Positions 10,455 to 21,429 of a stretch of DNA of 64,000 nucleotides are shown here, piece after piece. Source of the DNA: Chrysopilus asiliformis (taxonomy: Eukaryota; Arthropoda; Insecta; Diptera; Rhagionidae); the NCBI GenBank assembly GCA_964034945.1, contig OZ035962.1:113089234-113153233 (forward strand), in the 5' to 3' direction. Each line of letters begins with the position of its first letter. Position 1 is the stretch's first letter. The position numbers and the translations under genes were made by a program. The notes beneath the pieces were generated by a model. The model was not told the origin of the DNA. It saw only the letters and a program-made list of their open reading frames with translations, and did not search any database.

Positions 10455-13212
10455 TTATGTGGTGCAAATGGTTCTACATCGTGTGAAAACAGAATGGTAA
10501 ATATTTAGAAGGGAGTTATACAAAATCTGAAATAATTACAAAAATCATTAAATGGGTCAAAATCTCTAATCAAACTAATTTTATTTGAAAGAAAAGTTTT
10601 TGAAACCTAATTATTTCTTCAACTCTTGTGCCAAGATATATAAATATTTTGAAAACTGATTTATCTCATAGCATAAGAAGGTACTTTACACATCATTAAC
10701 TCAATTTAAAAAAAAAAAATCTTGGGATAATACAATTTTTCCAATTAATTTTATAAATATCAATTCATCAATTCTTAAGAAAATACTTTAAAAAAAATTA
10801 ATGAATGGTCCTTAAGCTTGAAGTGTTTCCGTTCACTTAAGACACGCATGGCAAAAAAACTTGTTACAATATTTTAATAATAATACGGTTTACCTTAAGC
10901 TATGAAACAAGTGTACGTAGATTTCGTACTTGGGTACCTCAAACTCATACCTAACAATGGTAAGTAATTTCAAAATCAATTTCTTAATCAGAATGAATGA
11001 TAACGGATTACTACTGACACTTGATTACTGTCATTCATTGATTTAATAGCATTTGATATGAGAATTTATCAGGAATTTATTGATGTGAATATGATAAGTT
11101 AAAGGAATTCATGTTGCTATAAAATCTGGAGAATAATCATGAGTAAGTATAGCAAGAAAAATGTATTTAAATACGTCACAGAAAATAGTTGAAGCGTTTT
11201 TTTTTTGGGAGATTGTAGGTGAAAAATAAATTTATCAATTGTTAGGTTTTTTAGTTCTGGAAAAAAATTAGAATAGTATGCACAATTTTTACACATTAAG
11301 AAAAGTGGCTGCGCATTTTCTCAAAAACTATTAAATCCCCGCCACTTATTATATCTTGATATACTGAAGGGATTTCGACCTGGGTTTAATCTCGAAACAG
11401 ACTATATATCTAGTAAATTATTACGAACTAAAGTCTATTACGCCCTGTCTTTGTAAGCCCCGCTACTGCTATCTCCTGAAATTCTGAAAGGATTTGTACC
11501 TAGTTTTCACCAGTAGGCAGGCTGTACGTAAAGGAAAATTTTCGGATACAAAATCTACTTCCCTCTTTTCCTGAAATTTTTTCACTTATTCTTCCTCCGA
11601 CGACGGTTAAATGGATTTTAGTTCGATTTTCACCCGCCGGTTGTGGGTGGAGAGGCTGGAGCGCGAATTAGGCAGGGATGAAGTGTATAGATTAAAACAG
11701 TCTATAATACCGAGAAATAAACTTCAATTATGCTGGGAAAAGCTAAAAAAATGATAAATCCTCTAAAAAGCTCTCTAAAATCCGAAATCAAAATTCCAAA
11801 AATAGTTATTTTTAAAACTCTTAAAAAAAGTTTAGAATATTGCCGCCTTTTAAGCAATATACATATTGAAATTCCCCAAATTCAGATAATAATTCCCCTC
11901 CACTCTTTTGTCTAAACAGTTTTGTTATCAAAAAAATGCTTTTTTATCATTTTGAATGAAGAAAGATTGTTAAAGATTTCATCACCTATTGGCTTCAATT
12001 GAAAATTTGTTTTGTTTACTTTTATTAGGAAACCACTAAAAACGATAATTGGGTTACAAACTGAATTTTTTCTAAAGACGAGCACCTACTTTTTATCTGC
12101 AAAACCATTTTTTAATATCACGGATTTAGCAATTTCATTCTTGATATCATTTGCAATAGTAAACATAATCTACCGATAGTTAATTTTGTTTTTGGCATTG
12201 AATTTATTTAACATTACTGGCTGTTTTTGTGGATAAGAGGGTAGATTTAATGTCCCCTTAGTGACCTCTTGATAAAAAATGCTGTCTTACTACCACGGAA
12301 TTCCCATTTGAATTTCGACTTATTGAAATTGACGTCAAGGAGTAAGACACTCTATATTATGAATGTCACTGGTTTTATTCAATTTTTTAATAGCTCGAAA
12401 ATACTTTTTTTGATGATGAAATCAGTTTTTTAATTTGTATAGATTTTATCTTTGTTTGTGGAAATGAATTATTCAATTGTCTTTCTTTTTCTTTTTTAAA
12501 TACTTAGCCACGACTTAAGAGATTAAATTGTTAAAAAAACAAACAAAATTTTAAAAATTTAGGACATCTTTTTGTAAATTTCCGCTACGTGTAAATTAAT
12601 TGCGAAATTTTGTTTTAATTTTTTATGAAAATCATAAAATTTTACTGGAACGTTATATATTTTTTTTTACAAAAAACAGATTAAGGCCCGTTTGCTGATA
12701 CAAGTCATAACTATTTAAGTTATGCTTAGCCTTCTTAAACCATAGAAATTCTGGCACTTAACAAATTTAAGTTCGACATAAGTTGCTAAGTTTCGTTGGT
12801 GCAAACCGCTCTCAATATACTTCCGAGAATTGAAGTGCTATTTTAATTTTATTAAATTTTAAAAATGTTAATCATAAAATATTCAAAGACATATTTCACA
12901 ATCAAATCAAAAGATTTATGATAAATGTTTGGTTTCATAATATTCTTATTTAATATTTCTAAATCTGTGTCAAACTACGCATAAACACTAGTTATGGTAA
13001 ACTTTTCTTTTCTCCAAAAGAACTTGAGCTCAACTAAAAAAGAAGCTGTCTTAAGAAACATTTGACAAGACTGAATAAGCGATGTGAATGACAAATAGAA
13101 AACTATCGCCGATCAGTGGATAGACATAAATTGGCAGCAATTAACGATCAATATGAGACGATGATACTAGTTACCTGCTTAAAGGTGTATACACATGATA
13201 GTTATACACCTT
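10455..13212. other. AT-rich intergenic DNA with worn repeats
   Basis: At about 11330-11650 a module on the theme of cTGAAgGGATTTcGACCTGG is repeated twice. At 12685-12810 a small imperfect inverted repeat contains CTAAGTTTCGTTGGT, a phrase also present near 45100, so both are probably relics of one small MITE family. No gene is supported. Confidence 0.4.
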
Positions 13213-13703
13213 GGGTGCGTTCCTTTATTAACCGTGGTTAACCGTGGTAAAGAGAAATGCGTTCTTAAATGCCTACGGTTAACGCTCAGTAAACTTTACT
13301 GCCGTTCCTAAATGCCAAAGTTAAGCTGTCAAAGTTACTTTTCTCAACTCTGCTCGAGAGCTGAGTTGGAGAAAGTTAACTTTAATTGTAATTTAAGAAC
13401 GCGATAAAGTTAACCGAGACGGTTACAACTGTCAATCAACTGTCAATTCGTCTCGTAATTTCGAATGAGTTTTGTGCAGAATAATGGAGTATTTTATTGT
13501 GGTCCTTGTAAATGAAAAATACGACATCAAGAAGAATTATATTTCTTTAAATGTATTGTTGTGCACATCACTGCTGTCAAAGTTAACCAAATCGCGTTCT
13601 TTTAATCAGAGTTAACGTCGGTAAAATTTCAACTTTGGCAATCAGCTGTTCTAACTTTGACAAACCCAACCTTTACTTTACTCGGGAATAAAGGAACGCA
13701 CCC
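13213..13703. mobile_element. MITE with GGGTGCGTTCCTTTATT ends
   Basis: GGGTGCGTTCCTTTATT at 13213 is matched in inverse by AATAAAGGAACGCACCC ending at 13703. Inside are further copies of a GTTAAC-rich phrase in both orientations. Length 491 bp; the target duplication is not clear. Confidence 0.75.
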
Positions 13704-14544
13704 CTTTTAAAATGAATTTTGAAAGAAATCAACACATATGGAACCCTGAAAGATCTGTAGGTATTAAATAAGTAAAACTTTGCTAAAAAAAACCGATTTC
13801 CCTTTTAAATTTAGTTCCATTTTCACAAAAAAAAAATTCAAAAATCTACTCCAGGATTAAATACCTCAAGTGTGATGTACGCTTAAGATCATTTAAAAAC
13901 CACTATAAGTGATTTTGATGCGCATGGTTTATCTCTTAAACTGTGAAGCATTGAACATTAAACATTTAACACTAATGAAAATATCTATTTATCTTTTGCA
14001 CTCGTTCGACAGGGGCTTACAACGTTTTCATTTGTGAGTTACTTTTTAGCTGGCTTTCAAATTTTCCATAATTACTTTATTCAAAAACGGACCGAAGATC
14101 TCGGTTGAAAAACAAACTTATTGGCAAACCGCTCAAACAATTATGCTGATTTTTTTTTTGTTGTCTGAGGGAAAAACGTTTTTTTGGACAAAATTTTTTG
14201 TCAAGCTCTCCCTAAAATATGTTACTGATTTGGTTGGGAGGGAGGGAGCAGGTCTGCAATAGAATGATGTTGGTATTAATTCTATACAAAACAGGGGGGA
14301 AACATGGAAATTAGCATGACGTGTTTTATGGACAGTCCTTATATGTGTTCCATATCATCATCAAAAATCGCTTTAATAATTTTAAAGATTTACATCCCCC
14401 TCCCTCCACGAACAATTTACATATCCCGAATGATAATTTTAGAGCAAAAGGGAGAATTAAAAATTCTTAATTTCCTTTTGGGAATCAAAAAAGATTTTTC
14501 AAAAAAAATTCAAGTAATCGAAAAAACATTAAAAAATAATACAA
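13704..14544. other. Intergenic, worn repeat
   Basis: It contains a phrase around 14319 (GACGTGTTTTATGGACAGTC) shared with about 5640, plus a short plus-strand frame at 14304-14585 that runs into the next MITE and is not believed. Confidence 0.4.
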
Positions 14545-14672
14545 GGCCGTATCGCCGAATACGATACGAATGGTTCGAATCGTAAGTTTAACGTAGATGT
14601 TGGTATAAAACACAAACAACCACATCAAATTTATAATTCGAACCATGGTTTATGTATTCGGCGATAGGGCCC
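14545..14672. mobile_element. Small MITE, imperfect arms
   Basis: GGCCGTATCGCCGAATACG on the left pairs with CGTATTCGGCGATAGGGCC-like sequence on the right (TGTATTCGGCGATAGGGCC). The inner pair is GGTTCGAAT/ATTCGAACC. About 128 bp; target duplication not resolved. Confidence 0.6.
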
Positions 14673-17626
14673 CAGGTCGATATTGTCATTTGACTGAAAC
14701 CATTTAAAATCCTTTTCTTTTGTAATAAAAATTCGAAGAATTTCTTTCGTGTGTTTTTTATTTAAGAACTTCTGTTAAAACAAGTCATAAATTTCGCATT
14801 TAAGGTTATTAGCCACTGATTTCTTTTGAAATTGATTATCGTTATCGTTTACGCATGGTATACTATAAATTGTGTTAATATTATGCGTACAACGATATAC
14901 AGACTGATGAAATATCTGTACACGACTGTCCCGTAAAATCGATTTTTCCAATCATCATCTTTCAATCGATTCAGCAGAGTGACACATTAACGCGAATTTC
15001 TCGCGGACACTTTTCATTAAACCATTGATAACTCTTTTTTTTATCACAATATGATTTGCACAAATTTTCTCAAATATACTTACAGAGACAAAAACAAAAT
15101 TGAGGTAAGCAAAAAGTAACAGTGGCCAGGAAATATCTTCTTGTGCCAATCTATTAGCCGGAAATTAAGGAAAAACCATTTGTTTAAAATATATATACAA
15201 ACAAAACACTCCAAAAAAAATGTAATAATTATATTATATAAAATTGATGTTCATAGCATAGATTATGTACAAATTTTTTAACAGGAATTAGTGAGAAATA
15301 TTTATACTAATTGATACTAATTAAGATGTTTTCAGTAGCATTCGAGATTTTGAAAATTTATAGATACTCAATTCTAATTCATCCATCATATCAAAATTAT
15401 GAATTATTTCCAAAAAAATCTTCTGTTACCTTTTGTAGTCGTTGATCGAATTGAAAATAATATTAACTACAAACACTTTAAATTCATCTAAACGATTTTT
15501 TATTTAATTTAAAAAAAAAACTGCAATATGAGAAAAGTTCAATGGTTGTAAAATTTCGAGATTTTGGTACAAATATTACGCGAACAAGTGTTATTCGATT
15601 AGCGCGCCGATTATGACTGAGTTGTGGATACTTTTGCTGAAATCAGTTAAGAAAGATCTAAAAGGTGTAGACAGGTAGGTATCATTATATCCACCTGTTA
15701 TTAGTGGTGGCGAATACAACAGTAAACGGTGAAAAGGTAAAAGGGTGCTGGTGTGTCGATCAAAATGCGCTTTGATATCATGAATTTATCTGATGTCGAT
15801 CATCTCTTGGGCATTGATTGCGCTTGCATTACTGACATATTACAAATTTATGCTATGTTGCTACTGTGATCAATTTTATGGTATGGAAGTTTTTTCACAA
15901 TCAATTAGCTTTTCTTCTGCGAAAAAAAGTCAAAAAAATCGTACGATTTTTTCGGTAATCTTTTGATGTCGTTTAATAATGTGGAATTAATTGTTTGGAT
16001 TTTTGTGGAAATACGAGGTAACAATATTGATGCGACACGGGTAATTATTGTGAAATAAAATTGATTTCTTTTTTGGCAACTTAACTGCGTGCAAGATTCA
16101 AGTTAAGAACTCGATTGGTGTTATTATCTCCATAAGGTATAGGTATGTGTATGGCTTACAAAGTAAAAAAATCTCGTATATGCTTCTGAATACATTACAA
16201 GTTGAAAACCTTAAAATCCATTTAAATTCAAGGGCTTTTTCAAAAGTCAATTTTAATGAGTAGTCAAAAAAATTATAGGTCATTTTTTCTGTAAAACGTC
16301 CTGAAAACAAATCTTCTTAATAAAAATGAAATAGGAAAAGTATTTTCTTTTCGTTGGAAACGTCTGTAATTGATTGAAGAAAAATCATAAGAAATTCAAA
16401 AGAAGAAAAATAATTGTCTCTAAATGTTTTTAGTGAAAAAATTTTTTTTTTGTGTTAGTTCAAACTATTAAAAAGAATGTAAACTCATTCAAAAATCATT
16501 AAAAAAAATCGACAAGTATAAAAAACATCTTTAAAACTAAAAAAAATAAAAGTCCAATATAGAATCAGTTTTTTTTATGCTTGGAAAAATTGTGTAAATC
16601 AATTATTTTCTATCTTAAATAAAGTGAAAATTTTTTTCTTTAAAAAACTTGGGTAGTAAAAATTTCTACCCGTTATTGAACAAAAAAATTTAATAGATAT
16701 ATCACTACCGATAGAATTTTTCTTTCAACCTTAAAGTTAAAATAAGTTTAATTAATTAAACTGTCATGCCAGTCAAAGAGTCAATGAACAATTATCAAGG
16801 ATTCATGTGATCTTCATTTAATTTTCTAATTAAAAAGCTTCACATATCCGGAATTAAATATAAATTAGCATTCGTATTTTAAACCTGTTTGCATCGTCTT
16901 TGTTTCAATCGTCATTTAAATTTATTAAATTTTTAGATTTCAGTTATCACTATAAGCGATAATAACTTTCAAAAATCCTCAGTTAATTGCCATTTTTCTT
17001 AATAATTGTTATTTTTTCTCAACAGTAAATATCACTAAAACCACAAAATTCTTATCAATTGCTTCAAATTTAAATAATAGAACTTCTTCTCACTACCTGG
17101 CGATTGGCGATGAATAAATTAATTGTTTTCATGGCTGTACAATAAATAATATCAATTCTATAACTCTTATTACATTTGATGTCCGGTAATACTATGCAAA
17201 TGATTTATGCTGATGACTCAAACATGAAAATCGTTTTATTTGTAAAAATATGTTGATTACGCGACTTAAAAGTTTAAGTAATTGAACTTGAACTCTTCTT
17301 GCACTGTTAAAATGTTTAAAACTCATTTTCAATCAAAAATAAATTAATTCGTCAACCATTGTTATGGAGAAAAAATACAAAAATAATTGAATTGGTAATG
17401 AGGACAAGTCGAAATGAACGAAAGTTTACTTTCACTAAAAGCATTAACAGAATAAAATGAGTAATGTCTTAAAAAAATCTTTAATCATATTTCAATTAGT
17501 GGTAAAGAAATTAAAAATAAATAATCATAGCTATTTATTTTAGCATAAAAGAATTTTTTTCATCAATTGTGGGTGTTCTTTTAAATAATTTCGGTAAAAT
17601 GTATTTGGATAGCAATGGATTGAAGA
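14673..17626. other. AT-rich intergenic DNA
   Basis: Nearly 3 kb with no supported gene. Minus-strand frames at 14955-15149 and 16098-16310 lack splice or homology signals. Confidence 0.4.
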
Positions 17627-18440
17627 TTTTTATACCCGTATGGTGAAACCAAAGGGTATATTAACTTTGCCTTACCGTTTGTAACGCCAAGATCCCGTCA
17701 TCACACACAAAAATGAATTACACCAGTGTGTTTAGAATGATAAAAAAAATTGAATTTTGCATGTCCGTCCGTCTGTCCGTCTGTCTGTCCGTTTGTCTGT
17801 CCGTTTGTCTGTCCGTTTGTCTGTCCGTCTGTCTGTCCGTCTGTCTGTCCGTCTCTCTGTACGTCTGTCTGTCCGTCTGTCTGTCCGTCTGTCTGTCCGT
17901 CTGTCTGTCCGTCTGTCTGTCCGCCTGTCTGTCCGTCTGTCTGTCCGTCTGTCTGTCCGTCTGTCTGTCCGTCTGTCTGTCCGTCTGTCTGTCCGTCTGT
18001 CTGTCCGTCTGTCTGTCCGTCTGTCCGTCTGTCTGTCTGTCCGTCTGTCTGTCTGTGGCGCGGATTGCGGGCGCACGGATTGAGCTAGAGACTTGAAATT
18101 TTGCGTGAATCCGTTTTTCGTAAAATGTGAGGCTAAGTTCGTTAATGGGTAAAAATGGACTATTCGCCCTAATACCCCCATACGAACGAAAGCGTTTTTG
18201 GCGAATATCTCAAAAACGGTGCATCTTATCAAAAAAGTGCAAGAATAAAAGTTGTTTAGGATATGATTCTACATAAAACTCCCATACATCAAAATCCGAT
18301 TGGAATAAATTTTAAAAAATCTTAGTGGAAAGTTTGACTTCAAAGTGGAATTTTGGTATAACTGTTCGAATTTTGATACGAATATCACCATACGGGTCTC
18401 CAATGATTGCCAGATAGGCAATTATAGCTTTTGTTATGTT
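17627..18440 (+). mobile_element. HINE/DINE-1-like element, copy B (expanded microsatellite)
   Basis: It has the same ends and conserved blocks as copy A, including the full block with CCCATACGAACGAAAGCG that copy A lacks. It is about 814 bp because its GTCY tract has grown to nearly 300 bp. All reading frames across the tract are open only because the repeat contains no stops. The 3' hairpin is ATTGCCAGATAGGCAAT. Confidence 0.85.
17763..18056 (+). repeat. (GTCC/GTCT)n microsatellite inside HINE copy B
   Basis: About 73 GTCY tetramers, mostly in a CCGT-CTGT-CTGT order, with a few variants such as CCGTTTGT and CTGTACGT. Copies A, C, D and E of the element carry about 4, 16, 4 and 3 units. Confidence 0.95.
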
Positions 18441-19424
18441 TTTAAAATTAACGTGTTTACACGTAAGACCAAAAATCATTTGCGACTTTAGATTTCCTGG
18501 TTCCAGTTTTTTTTTTTAGAGAAAACAATTTGCGGAATAAAGTGTCAGATCTACTTTATTCCGCGAATTTTTAGATTCTTTTTTAAAAAAAGTTCATACT
18601 TGACTGTTTATTTTTTATTTGAGTTGCTTTTTTGTAGTTATATTTTCTCTTTTTGCAGAAGTATACTAGTCAATGTGCTTAATTAAATTTATTTATCATG
18701 TCATTGGATAACAATTCCGTACGACGTAGATGGAATATGTGTAAATGATTGGAATAAGTCCATTTAATTTCGATTTAATATTCATTGTTCAGGACGCAAA
18801 ATGGATCCGTTTGTCCTGTAGTGTTTTGAAGAGCTAGTACTATATGTTTTCAAAATAACTTTGTTTTAAATATTTTATCTCAAATTGAAAAAATTCAAAT
18901 GATTCTAATGTGTAATAGATTTATTGACCAAATTAGTTACTAATTACATTTATTCAAAAACGTTGTAATTAAAATATATCTAAAATAAACAGATTTTGTT
19001 TTATTTCTACCTTAGTTTTTAGCCTTGTTTGGCATTGAAGAATATTTCATATATATTTTTAAGCCAAAAACAAAAAAAAACGCAATGCTCAAGTTAATTG
19101 CTATATTCCAGTAGGAAAAATGAGTAATGTTTCTTCATAATTAGTTAAAAGGATTCTTCAAGTCTCTACTTTACTGTGCCCCGATGAATTTTTGAATCTC
19201 GCGGCATCGGTGCAGGGTTGTACCGAATTAACTAACAACAATTCAACAACCCCAATTTCGAGGCGGCAAATATATTTAAAAACATTTCGCTTCTTGATAT
19301 TGATTTGTACCAAATTAACTGCATGTGTATATTTCTGCCCGAGACGAACACGTTTTGACGACTCCTCGACGAAGGGTTAATATTTTCGAATCGTTTTCCG
19401 TTGCGACGATGCATGAAAAAGTTA
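18441..19424. other. AT-rich intergenic DNA
   Basis: No gene is supported. Opposed short frames on both strands at 19192-19414 suggest chance. Confidence 0.35.
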
Positions 19425-19883
19425 TTAAAAATCGTATTCCAAATAATTTAGACTAGAATTCTGGACCTGGCAATTCAAATATGACAGAAAATTAATGGAA
19501 ATTATTGTTATTTTTTCGTCTTTTGTGTAATTAAATATTTTATCAAGTCTTTGATGGAACAATATATTCTCAGTTAAAACTGTAAGTCTCAACGGTTTGC
19601 TTCTCTTTAAATAATTAAAAATCAACCTTGATTCTTTTCCCATTAGCTCTCCTATTAACCCTAAGTTTTCTAATTTTCCACAGCAGATCAGACGAGCAAA
19701 AGGTCGAATAAATAAAATAGAATCTCTGAATATCAAAGTCTTATTTGTAACAGTCCACATTTCAAAGAAATTAGGCGGTTCGATGATTTTTTGAAAAAGG
19801 GATTTTTTAAGGGAAATTTTGTATAGCGAAAAAGGCAAATTTATACCTTGCAAGCTTTGCACACGGTGGAAATTTGCATTCAC
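19425..19883 (-). CDS. Unrecognised open frame, possible gene divergent to ZnT9
   Basis: A 152-codon frame runs to a TAA at 19425. It has no ATG at its 5' end; the first in-frame methionine is about 40 codons in. Just upstream, ATG at 19879 in another frame encodes a ten-residue cysteine-containing start (MQISTVCKAC) that ends at a usable donor AAG|GTATAA, so a short first exon spliced into this region is possible. Codon choice and composition look more protein-like than most chance frames here, but I recognise no domain. Setting aside the MITE array at 19931-21268, this start would be only about 205 bp from the ZnT9 start, as in a shared divergent promoter. It may still be a chance frame. 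Confidence 0.25.
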   Translation of the reverse strand: MNANFHRVQSLQGINLPFSLYKISLKKSLFQKIIEPPNFFEMWTVTNKTLIFRDSILFIRPFARLICCGKLENLGLIGELMGKESRLIFNYLKRSKPLRLTVLTENILFHQRLDKIFNYTKDEKITIISINFLSYLNCQVQNSSLNYLEYDF

Positions 19884-19930
19884 GGATGAGCTTGGTTACT
19901 GCGCACGTCCACAAACAACTCGGCAAGTAA

Positions 19931-20374
19931 CACCGCGTCTTGACCTGGGATTTTTCATCGCAGAGATTTTTGATTGACCAATCAGAGCTCGAGTTGACGG
20001 AGGGGAAAAATCCCAGAGAGAAATTTCTTGAAATCTTGCAATAGCAAAATTTCTTGGAATTTCACAATTCAAGATGGCGGAATCCAATTTCTCCCGACAA
20101 GTAATTGCAAAAATAACTAATTTTTACAAAATACGATACAAAAAGCTTTGGAAGAGAATATATAACATTAAGGGGTTTTTCTTTTCGTCTGTTCTTCTGT
20201 TTCAGACTTTTCAATTTCACGTATTGCATTAATTGCGAGAGCGGCGACTATGTGTTTTCTTTTCATCGGCATTTTGAGTACTAAATTTCAAGAGATTTTC
20301 GGCCCAGCTGTCAAAAAAATCTCATTGCGGTGAAATATTTCTTCGGATGAAAAATTGTTAATCAAGACGCGGTG
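19931..20374 (+). mobile_element. Tandem MITE unit 1 (444 bp)
   Basis: Ends are CACCGCGTCTTGA and TCAAGACGCGGTG, perfect inverted repeats. It is preceded by TAA (19928-19930) and followed by TAA (20375-20377), the 3-bp TWA target typical of PIF/Harbinger elements. It contains a CCAAT box (GACCAATCAGAGCTC) and an AAGATGGCGG motif. Confidence 0.85.
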
Positions 20375-20377
20375 TAA

Positions 20378-20821
20378 CACCGCGTCTTGACCTGGGATTT
20401 TTCATCGCAGAGATTTTTGATTGACCAATCAGAGCTCGAGTTGACGGAGGGGAAAAATCCCAGAGAGAAATTTCTTGAAATCTTGCAATAGCAAAATTTC
20501 TTGGAATTTCACAATTCAAGATGGCGGAATCCAATTTCTCCCGACAAGTAATTGCAAAAATAACTAATTTTTACAAAATACGATACAAAAAGCTTTGGAA
20601 GAGAATATATAACATTAAGGGGTTTTTCTTTTCGTCTGTTCTTCTGTTTCAACCTTTTCAATTTCACGTATTGCATTAATTGCGGGAGCGGCGACTATAT
20701 GTTTTCTTTTCATCGGCATTTTGAGTACTAAATTTCAAGAGATTTTCGGCCCAGCTGTCAAAAAAATCTCATTGCGGTGAGATATTTCTTCGGATGAAAA
20801 ATTGTTAATCAAGACGTGGTG
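20378..20821 (+). mobile_element. Tandem MITE unit 2 (444 bp)
   Basis: Same length and over 98% the same as unit 1 by eye, differing at a handful of bases (for example TCAACC for TCAGAC). The right end reads TCAAGACGTGGTG, one change from unit 1. It is separated from its neighbours by single TAA triplets. Confidence 0.85.
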
Positions 20822-20824
20822 TAA

Positions 20825-21268
20825 CACCGCGTCTTGACCTGGGATTTTTCATCGCAGAGATTTTTGATTGACCAATCAGAGCTCGAGTTGACGGAGGGGA
20901 AAAATCCCAGAGAGAAATTTCTTGAAATCTTGCAATAGCAAAATTTCTTGGAATTTCACAATTCAAGATGGCGGAATCCAATTTCTCCCGACAAGTAATT
21001 GCAAAAATAACTAATTTTTACAAAATACGATACAAAAAGCTTTGGAAGAGAATATATAACATTAAGGGGTTTTTCTTTTCGTCTGTTCTTCTGTTTCAAC
21101 CTTTTCAATTTCACGTATTGCATTAATTGCGGGAGCGGCGACTATGTGTTTTCTTTTCATCGGCATTTTGAGTACTAAATTTCAAGAGATTTTCGGCCCA
21201 GCTGTCAAAAAAATCTCATTGCGGTGAGATATTTCTTCGGATGAAAAATTGTTAATCAAGACGTGGTG
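20825..21268 (+). mobile_element. Tandem MITE unit 3 (444 bp)
   Basis: Third head-to-tail copy, closed by TAA at 21269-21271. It shares the TCAACC and ACGTGGTG variants with unit 2, so units 2 and 3 are the closest pair. It ends about 160 bp before the ZnT9 start codon. Confidence 0.85.
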
Positions 21269-21282
21269 TAAGTGCGAATACG

Positions 21283-21333
21283 ATGGAAGATGAGCAGAAA
21301 GAGAAAAAAGTTGTACCAGTTGACAGCAGCTAA
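21283..21333 (+). other. Possible upstream open frame of ZnT9
   Basis: ATG to TAA, 16 residues beginning MEDEQKEKK, closes 96 bp before the ZnT9 start. If the transcript begins upstream of it, it could dampen translation. Transcription start is unknown. Confidence 0.3.
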
Positions 21334-21429
21334 CCTTACTTTCTTGTTCGGATTGATTTTTCTGCAATTTTAGTTTTATCCGAATTGCAGCCTATTCTGA
21401 ATTTAATTCAATCAACATTGCACAAAGTA

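Noticed and set aside
17713..18232. Open frames of 108-166 codons on both strands
   Set aside because: They are translations of the GTCY microsatellite and HINE body, which simply lack stop codons.
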